Source: Polytrichum commune (lineage: Eukaryota > Streptophyta > Polytrichopsida > Polytrichales > Polytrichaceae). Taken from it: 64,000 nt of DNA. The position numbers and the translations under genes are program-made. Where the stretch lies: contig OX485803.1 in the NCBI GenBank assembly GCA_950295325.1, positions 15,130,001-15,194,000 of the forward strand. The letters run 5' to 3'. The notes under the pieces were generated by a model. It was not told where the DNA came from and did not search any database. It worked only from the letters and a program-made list of their open reading frames with translations. The first letter of the stretch is position 1, and each line of letters starts with the position of its first letter. Below are positions 47,492 to 57,719 of this stretch, one piece after another.

Positions 47492-49177
47492 TCAAAGGAG
47501 GTATAACCTGGATGATGTATCACTTGCAATCTCCGTGTACCCGGAGTGTGTTGTATACGAGAAGAAGACAGGCATGCTCCGAAACGTTGGCGTTACATGG
47601 AGACTCAACCACTTGGCATGCTTGAGCATCCTGCAAACATCTGTGAAGTTGGGCCGCCTCGCCGGTTGTAGTTGCCAACAACTTTCAATGCAAAATTTTA
47701 GGTAATCCGGGCAGTCGTTCGGCAGAGCTGGCCGTAGGCCTTCTTCTCGAATCCTTTTGTGAAGGCCTACCCTTAATGTCACATTGTGATAAGGAGGTAC
47801 ACCATTGAGTACTTCAGAACATACCATTGAGAAGCTCCAAACGTCTGCCTTCAAGGGAAACTTCCTCGGCTGCTTGATATCTTCCCCAAACACTTCCGGC
47901 GCCCCGTACACAGGTGTGCCCCTATTGGGAGTCTGTTGGTGTCCAGTTGAGCTCTGGCAATCCCCCTTGGCTAGCCCAAAATCGGCCAATTTCACATCCA
48001 CATATCCAAACTCACATAGCTCAAGTATGCCACACAAAGGTCTCACAAGCACATTATCAGTCTTTAAATCTCTGTGGGCGATGTTCTTGCCATGCAAATA
48101 TTCCATGGCTCGTGCCACTTGAAGCATAATGTCGATCGCCACAGGCAGTGGAAATGGCATGCTGATGGTTTGAGTTGACCTTGTAAATGATGAAGTAGAA
48201 GACGAAGGTTGACTACGATTCATCTTCGGTTGTGCTGCAATGTGCTCAGTGAGATTTGTGGACATGAGTTCCATCAGTAAGTGCGAGCGGTTGATGCTGT
48301 GAGCTTGTTCAGATGTGTAGGGAGCTTCCCAGTACCCATAAAACTGCACAATATGTGGATGTTGGAGTCCCCGCAACAATGTTGCCTCTTCTTTGTAGAT
48401 GCCTTTGAACACTTTCAGAGCACATGGGCGTCCGAAATACCTAACCTTCAGAACCACGCCAAAGGAGCCTTGCCCTATGGTCTTCGGATCTTGGTAATCA
48501 TTCAATCTTGACTCCATCATTGCTTCCTGGTTAATATTCAAACTTGGCTCAATGTCTTCTACCTTCAAATTGAAGCGGGAACACAACTGAACTGCAAGGG
48601 TGGATTTGTGTGTACTATCTTGCTCTTTTCCTGCTCTAGTTGCAACTTCCTTTACCAATTTTACAAGAGTTGACAACAATTCCGAGTTGTCAGATTTTGC
48701 TGCCACTTGAAGCTCACTGTGCTTGGAGTGCAGGCTCTTGGACAACCTCACGTAATCTTCTTCGGCAGTCTTCAAGAGCTCCAAGGCTCCCTCTTCTGGC
48801 AAGGACTTGACCTGAGTGGCAATGGCAATATGAGACAAGGATTGCCACCAACATACGTCAAGAAGAACCTCCACTAGGTCACCTTTGATTTCGGCGGCAC
48901 CGAAGGCTACTTCTGGCCAGGTGATTGAGTGCTCACAACAACACCTTCGGATCAAATTCTCAGCTTGAGTCATTGTGTTGAGAAAGTGGAGATGAGCTGC
49001 ATGTCTGGAGGATTTGAGATGCTCCTCATTCTCCCTTAAAAATGGTTTGATGTCCAAGAGTTTGCTAGCGAGAAATTGGCACTGACTTTTATTCAGTTGC
49101 ACCTGATTGTCACTTATGCCCACCACTCTTGCTTGCACTGACTCAATGATTTTGAAAGCACGCTGACGTATATCCAT
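47492..49177 (-). CDS. TKL-type protein kinase with helical N-terminal region
   Basis: A single open frame of 561 codons. Residues 1-225 are mostly helical and Leu/Ala/Glu-rich, resembling the N-terminal helical bundle seen in MLKL-like proteins. The kinase domain spans about 230-525: IGQGSFGVVLKV (G loop), ALKVF (Lys255), LMELM, NIAHRDLKTDNVLV (HRD 368-370), LADFGLAKG (DFG 399-401), TPVYGAPEVFG, ADVWSFSMVCSEVL and CIESCWQLQPARRPNF. These mark a TKL kinase. A Ser/Thr-rich insert (residues 318-340) sits before the catalytic loop. No signal peptide or TM segment is seen, so it is probably cytosolic. Similar kinases are, as I recall, expanded in non-seed plants. The last dozen codons may be read-through of a GT donor at about 47506, so the true C-terminus could differ. 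An MLKL-like death role is only a possibility. Confidence 0.88.
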   Translation of the reverse strand: MDIRQRAFKIIESVQARVVGISDNQVQLNKSQCQFLASKLLDIKPFLRENEEHLKSSRHAAHLHFLNTMTQAENLIRRCCCEHSITWPEVAFGAAEIKGDLVEVLLDVCWWQSLSHIAIATQVKSLPEEGALELLKTAEEDYVRLSKSLHSKHSELQVAAKSDNSELLSTLVKLVKEVATRAGKEQDSTHKSTLAVQLCSRFNLKVEDIEPSLNINQEAMMESRLNDYQDPKTIGQGSFGVVLKVRYFGRPCALKVFKGIYKEEATLLRGLQHPHIVQFYGYWEAPYTSEQAHSINRSHLLMELMSTNLTEHIAAQPKMNRSQPSSSTSSFTRSTQTISMPFPLPVAIDIMLQVARAMEYLHGKNIAHRDLKTDNVLVRPLCGILELCEFGYVDVKLADFGLAKGDCQSSTGHQQTPNRGTPVYGAPEVFGEDIKQPRKFPLKADVWSFSMVCSEVLNGVPPYHNVTLRVGLHKRIREEGLRPALPNDCPDYLKFCIESCWQLQPARRPNFTDVCRMLKHAKWLSLHVTPTFRSMPVFFSYTTHSGYTEIASDTSSRLYLL

Positions 49178-49549
49178 TGTATCTGAAATCGAACACTAGT
49201 TCCTAGAAGTTGGACATCTCAGGATTATCTATGAACTAGGTTTCTTTTCGGTAATTTAATCTCCTACGATTGTGGCCCACGTTATTGATCTTGCCATAAA
49301 TGGGTAAAACAACGAGAGAGGAGAAGGTGGCATGGGACATTCGCTACTACAGGGGTTATAACAAGTCATGCAGACCAAGGCCACATCATTTGAACTTTGC
49401 ACTTCGATTAAATGCCACCCTCTATCAAACATATATGGAGTGTAGTTTGACAGGCCTGAGTAATTCAGTGCTCCACTGAATGCTCTAGTTGTGAAGAAAT
49501 GAATCTGGCTGAACTTAAGGCACTAGAAATGCATAACTTGGTTACTTAC

Positions 49550-49720
49550 TTTAATTGGACACCTATACTCAAAGCGGTATATAGTTTAGGTGTGATTCTA
49601 AGAACGGACACCAAAAAGACATGTGTTCAAAAGAGATGAGACTAGGTGCTCAAAATATGTTTATCATTCTGAACTCAATATTCAACATAATCGAGAGACC
49701 TATACAACCATTCTAATGAG
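49550..49720. repeat. Copy of dispersed repeat family R4
   Basis: TTGGACACCTATACTC, then GGACACCAAAAAGACATGTG, then GAGATGAGACTAGGTGCTCA. A related order of phrases occurs at 7690-7800 in a dynein intron (TTGGACACCTATGTTAG, GGACACCAAAAGGACATGTG, GATGAGATTGGACATGTGCT) and pieces at about 2095-2150, 28300-28330 and, inverted, 51375-51415. Confidence 0.65.
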
Positions 49721-50870
49721 CATAAAGAGTGTCACTTTCATAATGAATTAACATATTCATACGAGCTTCAAATATCATGAGGAAAGTGGCTATGGCCTTG
49801 ATTTGGATTTGCTAACCATCTCATACTAATCAAGTGTCTCGTATCCTGCAAGAAGTGGGCTAGTCAGAAAAAGTAACCATTCAAGACCCACTTACCTTGG
49901 TTGGTTCCACCTTCCAGCTTTGAAACATGGTTTGTTTAGTGAACTTTCCTTGATAGAATACTCAGGCTATGGAATGAGGAAAAGCTACAAATACATTTCA
50001 TCACAAAGCATCATCGGGACTTGAGCTTTGCTGACCCATAAAATGCTTTTCAACCAAACCCTAGCTAGAAAATCTGCCACTGTTCTAGCGACTATAGCAG
50101 CTGCTCATTCCCGAATTCTATTGCAGGACTGACAAAACGTTGGAAAACTGCAACAATTCAAAAGGCAATTGTCCATCTGGTCGCTTATGAAACCAAAAGG
50201 GCCGAGCCCAGCCTGCCTAGCCGAACCACACAACCATTCAACAATAAATAGCCACCGAGGGAGCCTAGCCTATCGATCCACTACCCCAAAGACAAGAGGA
50301 TTTTCACAGCTGAAATCTCAAGGCCCCGAATCCCTGTGCCTGCTCACTTCCAGAATGTTGGAGTCACAGATGGCCGAACGCTAATCTTTTCTTTCATTTT
50401 TGACAAGTCTCCTACGTTGAACCAAAATTCATTGTGCAACACTTCAACATTCTACTACTGAGGGCACAGAGGTTTAACAAGCCTTCCAGGACTGATGGCT
50501 TGAAGGAGTCATAAATAGTGATGCTGGTGCAGGTAACAAGATGTGAGTAGCAACCCATCAGAATCGTCCAGTTTGCGATACACAGTCCTGTCGAGCACAA
50601 AGACTAGACTTCCAAATTCTCCACAAGAGTCGCAAATGCTGTTGTCAACAGAAACAGGAAATTTCGGAGAAGGGCGCAGGCATGCCAGGCAAGTCAAGCA
50701 AGGCATGCAAGCAAGGACGAGAGGAAAGATCTGAGTCAGTCGGCAGGTGGCATCTCTGCCGTTGGAGAGCAAGAGGGGAATCGACGGCCAAGGCCGGGCA
50801 GCTGTTCCAGACCGGGCGGGCAGGGGGCTGCATATGGAATGCCAAAAGGGCCATACTTTGTAAAACAGGG
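49721..50870. other. Intergenic DNA upstream of the TKL kinase; no gene recognised
   Basis: No domain-bearing frame is visible. The GC content rises from about 50680 toward the minisatellite that follows. Confidence 0.4.
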
Positions 50871-50875
50871 TACCT

Positions 50876-51022
50876 TGGGGAAGATGCCCAGTGCCCCGGG
50901 AAAGATTCCCGTAATCCGGGGAAGATGCCCGATGCCCCGGGAAAGATTCTCTATACCCTAGGAAAGATGCCCCGTGCCCCGGGGAAGATTCCCTATACCC
51001 CGGGGAAGATTCCATGTACCCG
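50876..51022. repeat. 21 bp minisatellite, ~7 copies
   Basis: Units read CCCCGGGGAAGATTCCCTATA with small changes (GAAGATGCCCGATGCCCCGG and similar). Because 21 is a multiple of three, both strands stay open through the array, giving 7-residue peptide repeats such as PGKIPYT on plus and SPGYRES on minus. This explains the long open frames on both strands around 50509-51057. Confidence 0.85.
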
Positions 51023-51030
51023 GAGGTATA

Positions 51031-52790
51031 ATAAGAAAAAATATTAGTAATTAACAAAAAATTGAAATTGCATTATTCAATTTAAAAGGTTAATTTTAAA
51101 TTTATATGTAAGGAGTGGATTGGGCCAGGGTTTAAGGTATGTGGGTGTTATTTGGTTCATTTTTCAAGTTCTCCGTTACATTTACACATCTAAACGCGTG
51201 TTGCATTAGCAAATCTATGATGAAACATATTCGAAATCCAAATTGAAAATCGGACCTTCCTTGATATAGTTACGGGTATTGGAAGTGCATATTTGTTGAT
51301 ATCTTAACTCGATACTTAAATCTTTTCAATTGTGTTTGTTATTGAGAGTAGCGTGATTATCAATATTTGAAGATGTAGTCCAATCTCTTTTAAACATATG
51401 TCTTTATGATGTTTGCTCTTTGATCCTTTGGGGAGGTTCAATTTTTAATCCGGGTTTTGTATATGTTCCATTGTAGATCTGCTAATGTAACCCAAGCTTA
51501 GTTGTGTAAATCTAACAGCGGTAGAAGCTAAAGAACTTGAAAAACGAACCAAAATACACCCATGTGGAGAAGAAAACTTGTCCAAATCAACCATGTGCCA
51601 TGGTGTTGGTAGCAGCCAGGTCCACTACCGTTTTGACAAGAATTGCCATTTTGACTACCTTTTATGCTGAAATGGCGGTGATTGAAACCCATTTTGGGTG
51701 GGACCTGGTTATTGGTTGATTCAATTGCAATGTCATCTGTTCCAACTAAGCACCACTATTTCGATTGCACTTCGGTTGCCGGTTTTGGTTGTTCAGTGCA
51801 CTTATTGGGTGGAGGGTGACCTATTGGTTGCATTTCCATGGTTGCATGTTGTACCGGTCTTGGTGGTTGCCCTATGTGGGTTGACGTCCACCGTATGAGG
51901 GTATGGTTGTCATCCCCAACGCATCTGTTTTTCAGGATTTTGGTGGACACCATCTTCCCTCGTATGGTAGAGGGTGGTAGAGGAAGAAGAGGAAGGAGAG
52001 AGGAACGTACACACTAGTTCCTTCTTTGTGCGGTCATCTCCCAAGCCCTAGCTATTACCACCATCGCCTCCTTTTCCCCTGGTCCAAATTTTGAGCACAC
52101 ACTCTTGTGAATGTAGACGGATTACACTAGAAGGAAAGGTGTCCAAATCAACCTTGCAGGGTTGCAGGAATTACAATGGAAACGGTCACCGGATTCTGGT
52201 GGTAGCCATCAATTGGTGCAATCTTGATGGCCTACTTTAAAGCCAGGTGATGCATCCAATAATGTAGTGTTCAACATCTTGGGGCCGTGGGTGACGGTCC
52301 CCATCCTGGGTGTGAAGCATACCCTTTGCTCATTCTACCACAATGGCTAGGGTGGATTGGGTTTTGGGTGACACTCATTTGGTGGCCTCTTGGTACGTGT
52401 GCCGGAAATGGTGTACTTTGTGGTGCGCCCCACCTACCCGCATCAGTGGACATACCAAGATTGCCACCGCTGTGGGTGCACACATGCCATTCACCTATCA
52501 TGTGTTGACACGACTTCATTGGAGTATATGGAGGGTATGACAAGTTACCTGTCCACGGGTGGTGCATATCAGTCACCGAACTAACCGAATGCGGGTGGAC
52601 ATTTTGGGCGGCATAGTGCATTATTGTAAACCGGGTTGGGTGTCGGGTCAAGTATAGGGTACATATGAAGGTGGCATTCAGGTACATACTTACCCATATG
52701 GTCACCACTGCCAGTTTTGCTTCCAATTGTCGTATCCACGCATGCCACATCAGTTGACAGGTGGCCAAAGAGGTGCCATTTGTTACCCGT
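51031..52790. other. Intergenic DNA; no supported gene
   Basis: The long minus-strand frame at 52271-52807 overlaps plus-strand frames of similar length and shows no domain. Many GGTGG/GGTTG phrases suggest degenerate repeat DNA leading into the following minisatellite. Confidence 0.4.
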
Positions 52791-52799
52791 GGGTGGGTG

Positions 52800-53275
52800 G
52801 CATTCAATGAGTGAAGATGGGTCGGTATTGAGTTGGGTTGGGGTTTAGGGTTATTGTTGGGTGCGCGTTATCGGTGGATGGGTGGTGTTCAATGGTTGAG
52901 GATGGGTCGGTATTGAGTTGGGTTGGTGTTTAGGGTTATTGTTGGGTGTGCGTTATTGGTGGATGGGTTAGTGATGGATGGGCATTTTCGGTGGTTGGAT
53001 TAGTGATGGGTGGGTGTTCTTGGTGGATGGGTTAATGTTGGGTGGGTGTTGGGTAGACGTCCTCGGTGGATGGGTTAGTGTTGGGCGGGTGTTGTGTAGG
53101 TGTCCTCGGTGGATGGCTTAGTGTTATGTGGATGTTGGATGGGTGTTATTAGTGGATGGGTTATGATGGGTGGGCTTTCTCAGTGGATGTCTTCGTGTAG
53201 GTGGGCGTTCTCGGTGGAAAGATTAGTGTTGGGTGGGCATTCTCGATGGATGGGTTAGGGTTTGCTTTGAATTCT
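52800..53275. repeat. G-rich degenerate minisatellite
   Basis: The stretch is built of variants of GGTGGATGGGTTAGTG plus TTGGGTGGGTGTT. A larger unit of about 85 bp (GATGGGTCGGTATTGAGTTG) occurs at 52816 and 52901. The plus strand is strongly G-rich with many GGG tracts. Confidence 0.8.
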
Positions 53276-53875
53276 TAATTACATACCATGCCAAATACCA
53301 CTCAAATATAGGTGTCTCATATAAGATGACGATTTATCATTAATTTTTGTATAAAACCCAATAAGACTTCAGATTCTGAAGTTCGGAGAACATCCAATCA
53401 AATATCATTGATTCTCTATCCATATCTTATACATTGCCACGGCCTTCTAGCAAATTCATACAGTGAGTTGAACTTGTTTGTGCATGTACCCTCGACTACA
53501 ATCAAATGCAAAGACATTTGAGAATGGCAAAAACATCCATATACAATAGTAGCTAAAGTGGCCAAGGGACAATGTCTAAGATGTACATATGACAGGGTTT
53601 CGTTGATCATTAGTGCCAGACTCCAAAGCTTCTGGTAGCGGATGGAAGATGAGGGCACATTTATGGGTAGGGGTGTTTCCACATTGAAGACCAAACATGT
53701 CGCGGCCCGCATTTTCTTAAAATCTTAAGAAACCTCGTTTTAAGTTTAAAAAATAGGTCTGACCAAGGAAAACATAATAAGTAGAGTACTTTATAGGTAG
53801 ATTGTTAGGTAGGTTATTTAGAATTGAGAAGAAAAATTAGAATCCTTAAAGTAGTTAAAAATATCGAATTGAGTT
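53276..53875. other. Spacer before the decayed gag-like gene
   Basis: Nothing coding is recognised. An AT-rich palindrome with TTTTCTTAAAATCTTAAGAAA lies near 53713. Confidence 0.4.
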
Positions 53876-53952
53876 AGTGTTAGGAATTCCGTTTCGACTC
53901 GGAAACCTTAGAGCGGAGCGGACCGCACAGGCGACAGCAGGCCGCAACCACC

Positions 53953-55829
53953 ATGGCGACCCAAACACGGAAGAGGATCGCGGACAAGCCGCTAGCCCTC
54001 CGCAAGGTGCACGTGGTCACCCCCACATGTCGAGAGGAGAGCAATGAGTTCGAGGCAGACTTGAGGCGCATGGGCTGCCTCGGGTTATGGGAAAAATCTT
54101 AGAGAGTACGCTGTGAGGAGATGGTGAGGGAGTTGGTCACTGGGGAGGTGGACCAAGTTTACGCTTCCACCATCCGGGGCCGACCGGATAGGTGGAATGC
54201 GGAATTGTGGAGTAGGATTTACGGGTTCAAGCAGAGAGGGGAAGGTATGGCCACTAAGAGAGGTGATTATACTAGGGATAAATTCTCCCAGAGGTTGGAC
54301 ACCAAGTATGGTTACTTTGTGAAGAATTGTAAAGACGAGAGGAAAAATAGGATGTTAGCTTTTCTAGTGCCTATCTTTAGCCCGGAGAAGCCCTATAACA
54401 TTATTCTTACTCTTGCCACCACCTTATTTCTTGCATATTCCGAGAAGAAGGTGGTGGATTGGGGAAGTATCATTGGGGAGTTGGTGCACAAGTTGGCAAC
54501 CAATACTAAGCGCGGCCAATCTTCCTACATTGGGCCTTTCCTCTTCCACCTTTACGCACACGAAAACCTACTCACAGACGAAGAGGACATCCAATGGAGA
54601 TCGCATCAGTTCATGCGGGAGCTCCAGACTACCGACTCGGAGCCGGAGATGGGCCATGAGGGTTCGAAGGAAGAAGATGTGGTGGAGTTGAGCAACGAAT
54701 AGCGACCCGTGACCAAGAAGCGGAAACTAATGTTGGAAATCGTGCGACACGGACCAAGTTCGCCACCAAGCCGGTAGGAGGTGGAACCTCCACCTTCCCA
54801 TTGGAGGACAAATTAATGGACTTCATTATCCGCGACTTGAAGGAAGTACGTCCCGGATTGCGGAATATGAGCTGCAAATGTACCAAGTAGGGGAATTGGT
54901 GGGCAACCCTCCGCGGGAGAGTTTGGTGCCGCAATACAGGAGGCCATCCAAGATCCGCGCCGGTTGCGGGAGCTGGAACGTAAGGTGGACCACCTTATTG
55001 CGGAAAAGTGGAAGACCGCGAAGCGAGTGCGGAAGTTGGAGGCAGAGCGAGAGAAGCTCCTTAAGCAGGTAAAGAATACCACCCTCACGGTACAAAATGT
55101 GAGTGATATGGTGGAAATCCCGGGGAACGTGTGGTGGAAAGCCTAGATGTTCGACGCGGAATTGAAGAATGCGGGTCACGTTTTCAGGTCGAAGATGGTT
55201 ACTCTCATCATGGATCAAGGAAGTAAGATGGACGCATCTTTGAAAGCAATGAAGGCCCTCATTGCTAGTTGCACGGAGTTGTTTCCCGTCCTAGTTGAGT
55301 CATCGGAGGAAAGAGAGTCCTCATCGTGCTACTCCGACTTGACCCTCATGACATGGTGGAAATTTAAGGTGCCGCGGTAGAAGGTGGAAACCAACATGCG
55401 GAAGAGGTGGACCAGGTAGACGACATCACGGCGATCACGGCCCTGCCGGTTTCCACCACTGAGGTGTTAGTTCCCAATGCCACCCCAGTTTCCGCCACGG
55501 TTGGAGAGAAAACCTTGGGTGATTGCCACGTGGCCGAGGTCTCACCACCGAGCTTTGTCACGGACTTCCAAGTAGTTGCCCGGGATCCGCCGCCACTTGC
55601 AATTCTTGCTCCGGGATTTTCGCCGGATAACCAACTGTCTGTGCCACTGGCACCGGACGTTGCGGAGACGGTGGACCGCGTGGGAGTGATTCCCGGACCC
55701 GATGGACACGAGGTGTCAGTGCCACCACCATGTGCTCCATCTTTGGCAGCGGACAGAGTGGACCGCCGCGAGGAGCGGAAGCAGAATAAGAAGGAAGTCA
55801 AGTTGAAGAAGCGGAAGGATAAGGAGTAG
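53953..55829 (+). pseudogene. Decayed gag-like gene of a plant retroelement, multi-frame
   Basis: A long coding relic interrupted several times. It starts at ATG 53953 (MATQTRKRIADKPLALRKV), hits a TAG at 54100-54102, and continues in the same frame through 54121-54702 (RPDRWNAELWSRIYGF, KRGDYTRDKFSQRLDTKYGY, NRMLAFLVPIFSPEKPYNI). A second part, shifted between frames around 54705-55000, encodes a coiled coil (LRELERKVDHLIAEKWKTAK). A TAG at 55144-55146 separates this in frame from FDAELKNAGHVF at 55147. A final Pro/Val-rich part with a Lys-rich end (EERKQNKKEVKLKKRKDKE) stops at 55829. The GC content is higher than around it. The first part recalls the uncharacterised plant transposon proteins found in gag position; I cannot name the family. 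No pol domain is visible. Confidence 0.55.
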
Positions 55830-55940
55830 ATTTTAATTAGGATTCCATTTTGGGTTGTTTTGGGCAAGTAATTAGGTGGCCCCGAGTTGTGCGCCTCGTC
55901 ATTTTCTTTGTTTGGATTTTGACCTCTCCATGAGGTGGAT

Positions 55941-57678
55941 TGTTAGGACTGCCACATGGCCCGCAATTTCCAGCATGGAAACCATGGCATGTGGATGTTA
56001 GTTTGGTTTTAAGGGGAGAACACTTCGGTGTTTCTCTCATCATTTTGCAATGCAAATGTTATTTTTTTCAATTCGGACCTTATGCTTTACTTCACCTTCG
56101 GTTTGAGTTGAGTTTGAGTACATGTGTAATGCAAGTAGTTTCTCTTTTCCGTACTTGAGGTTTCCGAGTTTTCTGCCATTCCCTATCACTGTATAGGTTA
56201 GTTAGGTTAGTATTCCGTGATAGGACAGGGGGTCAGTAATACCCCGAGGTGCGTGTGGTTAAAACGCCCCTATGTGAGCATGTGATGGGCGGAGGAATCT
56301 TAAGCGCGGAAAGGAGGAAAGGATTGGCCGAGCAACGGGAAAGATCTCCACCGTGGGGTTGTTGGGCAAGGGAAGTTCCACACCCACGGTAGGTTCTTCC
56401 CCACTTATTCTGTCCAACTAGGGACCGACAATGAGCAGCAGTGGATAGACCTGTCCAATAGTAGGGGGAGAGTTTTGGTTTACGCCTTCCGCTTGCCGTG
56501 ACCTGGAGGTGGATCACACCGATCAGCAGTAACGGAATGGTCTAGAACACTCATGCACCTGCCGCGACTGGCGCTTGGTTCCCACCGCGGATGGTAGGCG
56601 TAGTAGCCCCATCCCTATGTTAGCCCCGCCGTCACAGAAATCAACAGACCTTAGATCCTATCATGTGTGACCTGTGGAACAGCACAAGCTACCCATTGTG
56701 AGGATAGGAGCGAAGATGTTGTGTTTCTACCTTTCTCGAGGGAGGATTCGGTTTCCGCGTGTGGTATAGTGGAAACTGTGCCATCATGGAAACCGGATCA
56801 AGCTGGTTTGTAGACCCAAAACTTCCTCCACCTTTCCCCCCGTCAAAGGGGGTGGCACGCGTCGGATACTTGAGTGGGACACCTGGGACACCTTCCCGAG
56901 GGAGGGCTGTCCCCATCATAACACTAGTCTAAGGGAGTAGTAGTTAGGAGGAGGAAGTGGAGATAGGGAGACAACCCTAAGAAATCAACTCAAAGGGTGA
57001 AATTCTGATGAACAACTACCAAGTCTCTCTGAGCATTCTAGCCTAAAACACTAGAATTATGGTCCTTGTGACACGGTCGAAAATCTAGCAGATAGTGGAA
57101 ATACATGTCCGATCTGCTACCTCTATCGTAGAAACCTTATCCCGGAAGTCATGACCCGTAATAAGGAATCTTAGAATGGAGTGTATATAGTTGTTATACT
57201 ATGGACTCGGGACGCTGAGTCTATTGTTGTTACTACTCTAAGGTGGGAGCTTGTCCATATTTTGTGTTGTGTTCCCTACCTCGGTCCACTACCGGAAAGG
57301 CGGAAATATCCGTGCCATACTTTCCGTAATATCCCGGATTTCTTAATCCGATTTGTGTTATCTTAGTTTCTGGTGTTTCTTGTGTGTGTGTTAGTGAAAG
57401 ATTTCCTCCCTGTATGTTGTGAACGACCGCAGGTTCTTCGTGGGAACGAACTTGGCACGGCTGTAACGTTTTACGCGTTTATCAGGTTAATTTAATGAAT
57501 ACGTCACCACCGTGCTACGACATGTGATTTTGGCGCGGCTGTGACGTTTTACACGTTTATCAGGTTAATTTAATGAATACGTCACCACCGTGCTACGACA
57601 TGTGATTTTGGCGCGGCTGTGACGTTTTACGCGTTTATCAGGTTAATTTAATGAATACATCACCACCGTGCTACAACA
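55941..57678 (+). mobile_element. Candidate 3' LTR of the gag-like element
   Basis: A purine-rich tract (TGAGGTGGAT) directly precedes TGTTAGGACTGCC, as at the start of a 3' LTR. The stretch ends with CTACAACA, so the termini TGTT / AACA are inverted, as in LTRs. The end falls exactly where the 78 bp repeat array stops. No partner 5' LTR is seen upstream, so this is an inference from termini only. Confidence 0.4.
57454..57678. repeat. 78 bp tandem repeat, 2.9 copies
   Basis: Units start at 57454, 57532 and 57610 with GGCGCGGCTGTGACGTTTTA or a one- or two-base variant, and each contains TATCAGGTTAATTTAATGAA and CACCACCGTGCTACGACATG. The copies are almost identical, so the duplication is recent. 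Confidence 0.93.
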
Positions 57679-57719
57679 AAACACGAGGGCTTCGTGCTCA
57701 AATAACGTCCCGCCTACGA

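Noticed and set aside
50509-51057. Long open frames on both strands
   Set aside because: They are explained by the 21 bp minisatellite, whose unit length is a multiple of three.
52271-52807. 178-codon minus-strand frame
   Set aside because: Overlapping frames of similar length on the other strand, biased composition and no recognisable motif.
52840-52940. TTTAGGGTT phrases resembling the plant telomere repeat
   Set aside because: Only isolated single units occur within a G-rich minisatellite, not a tandem TTTAGGG array.
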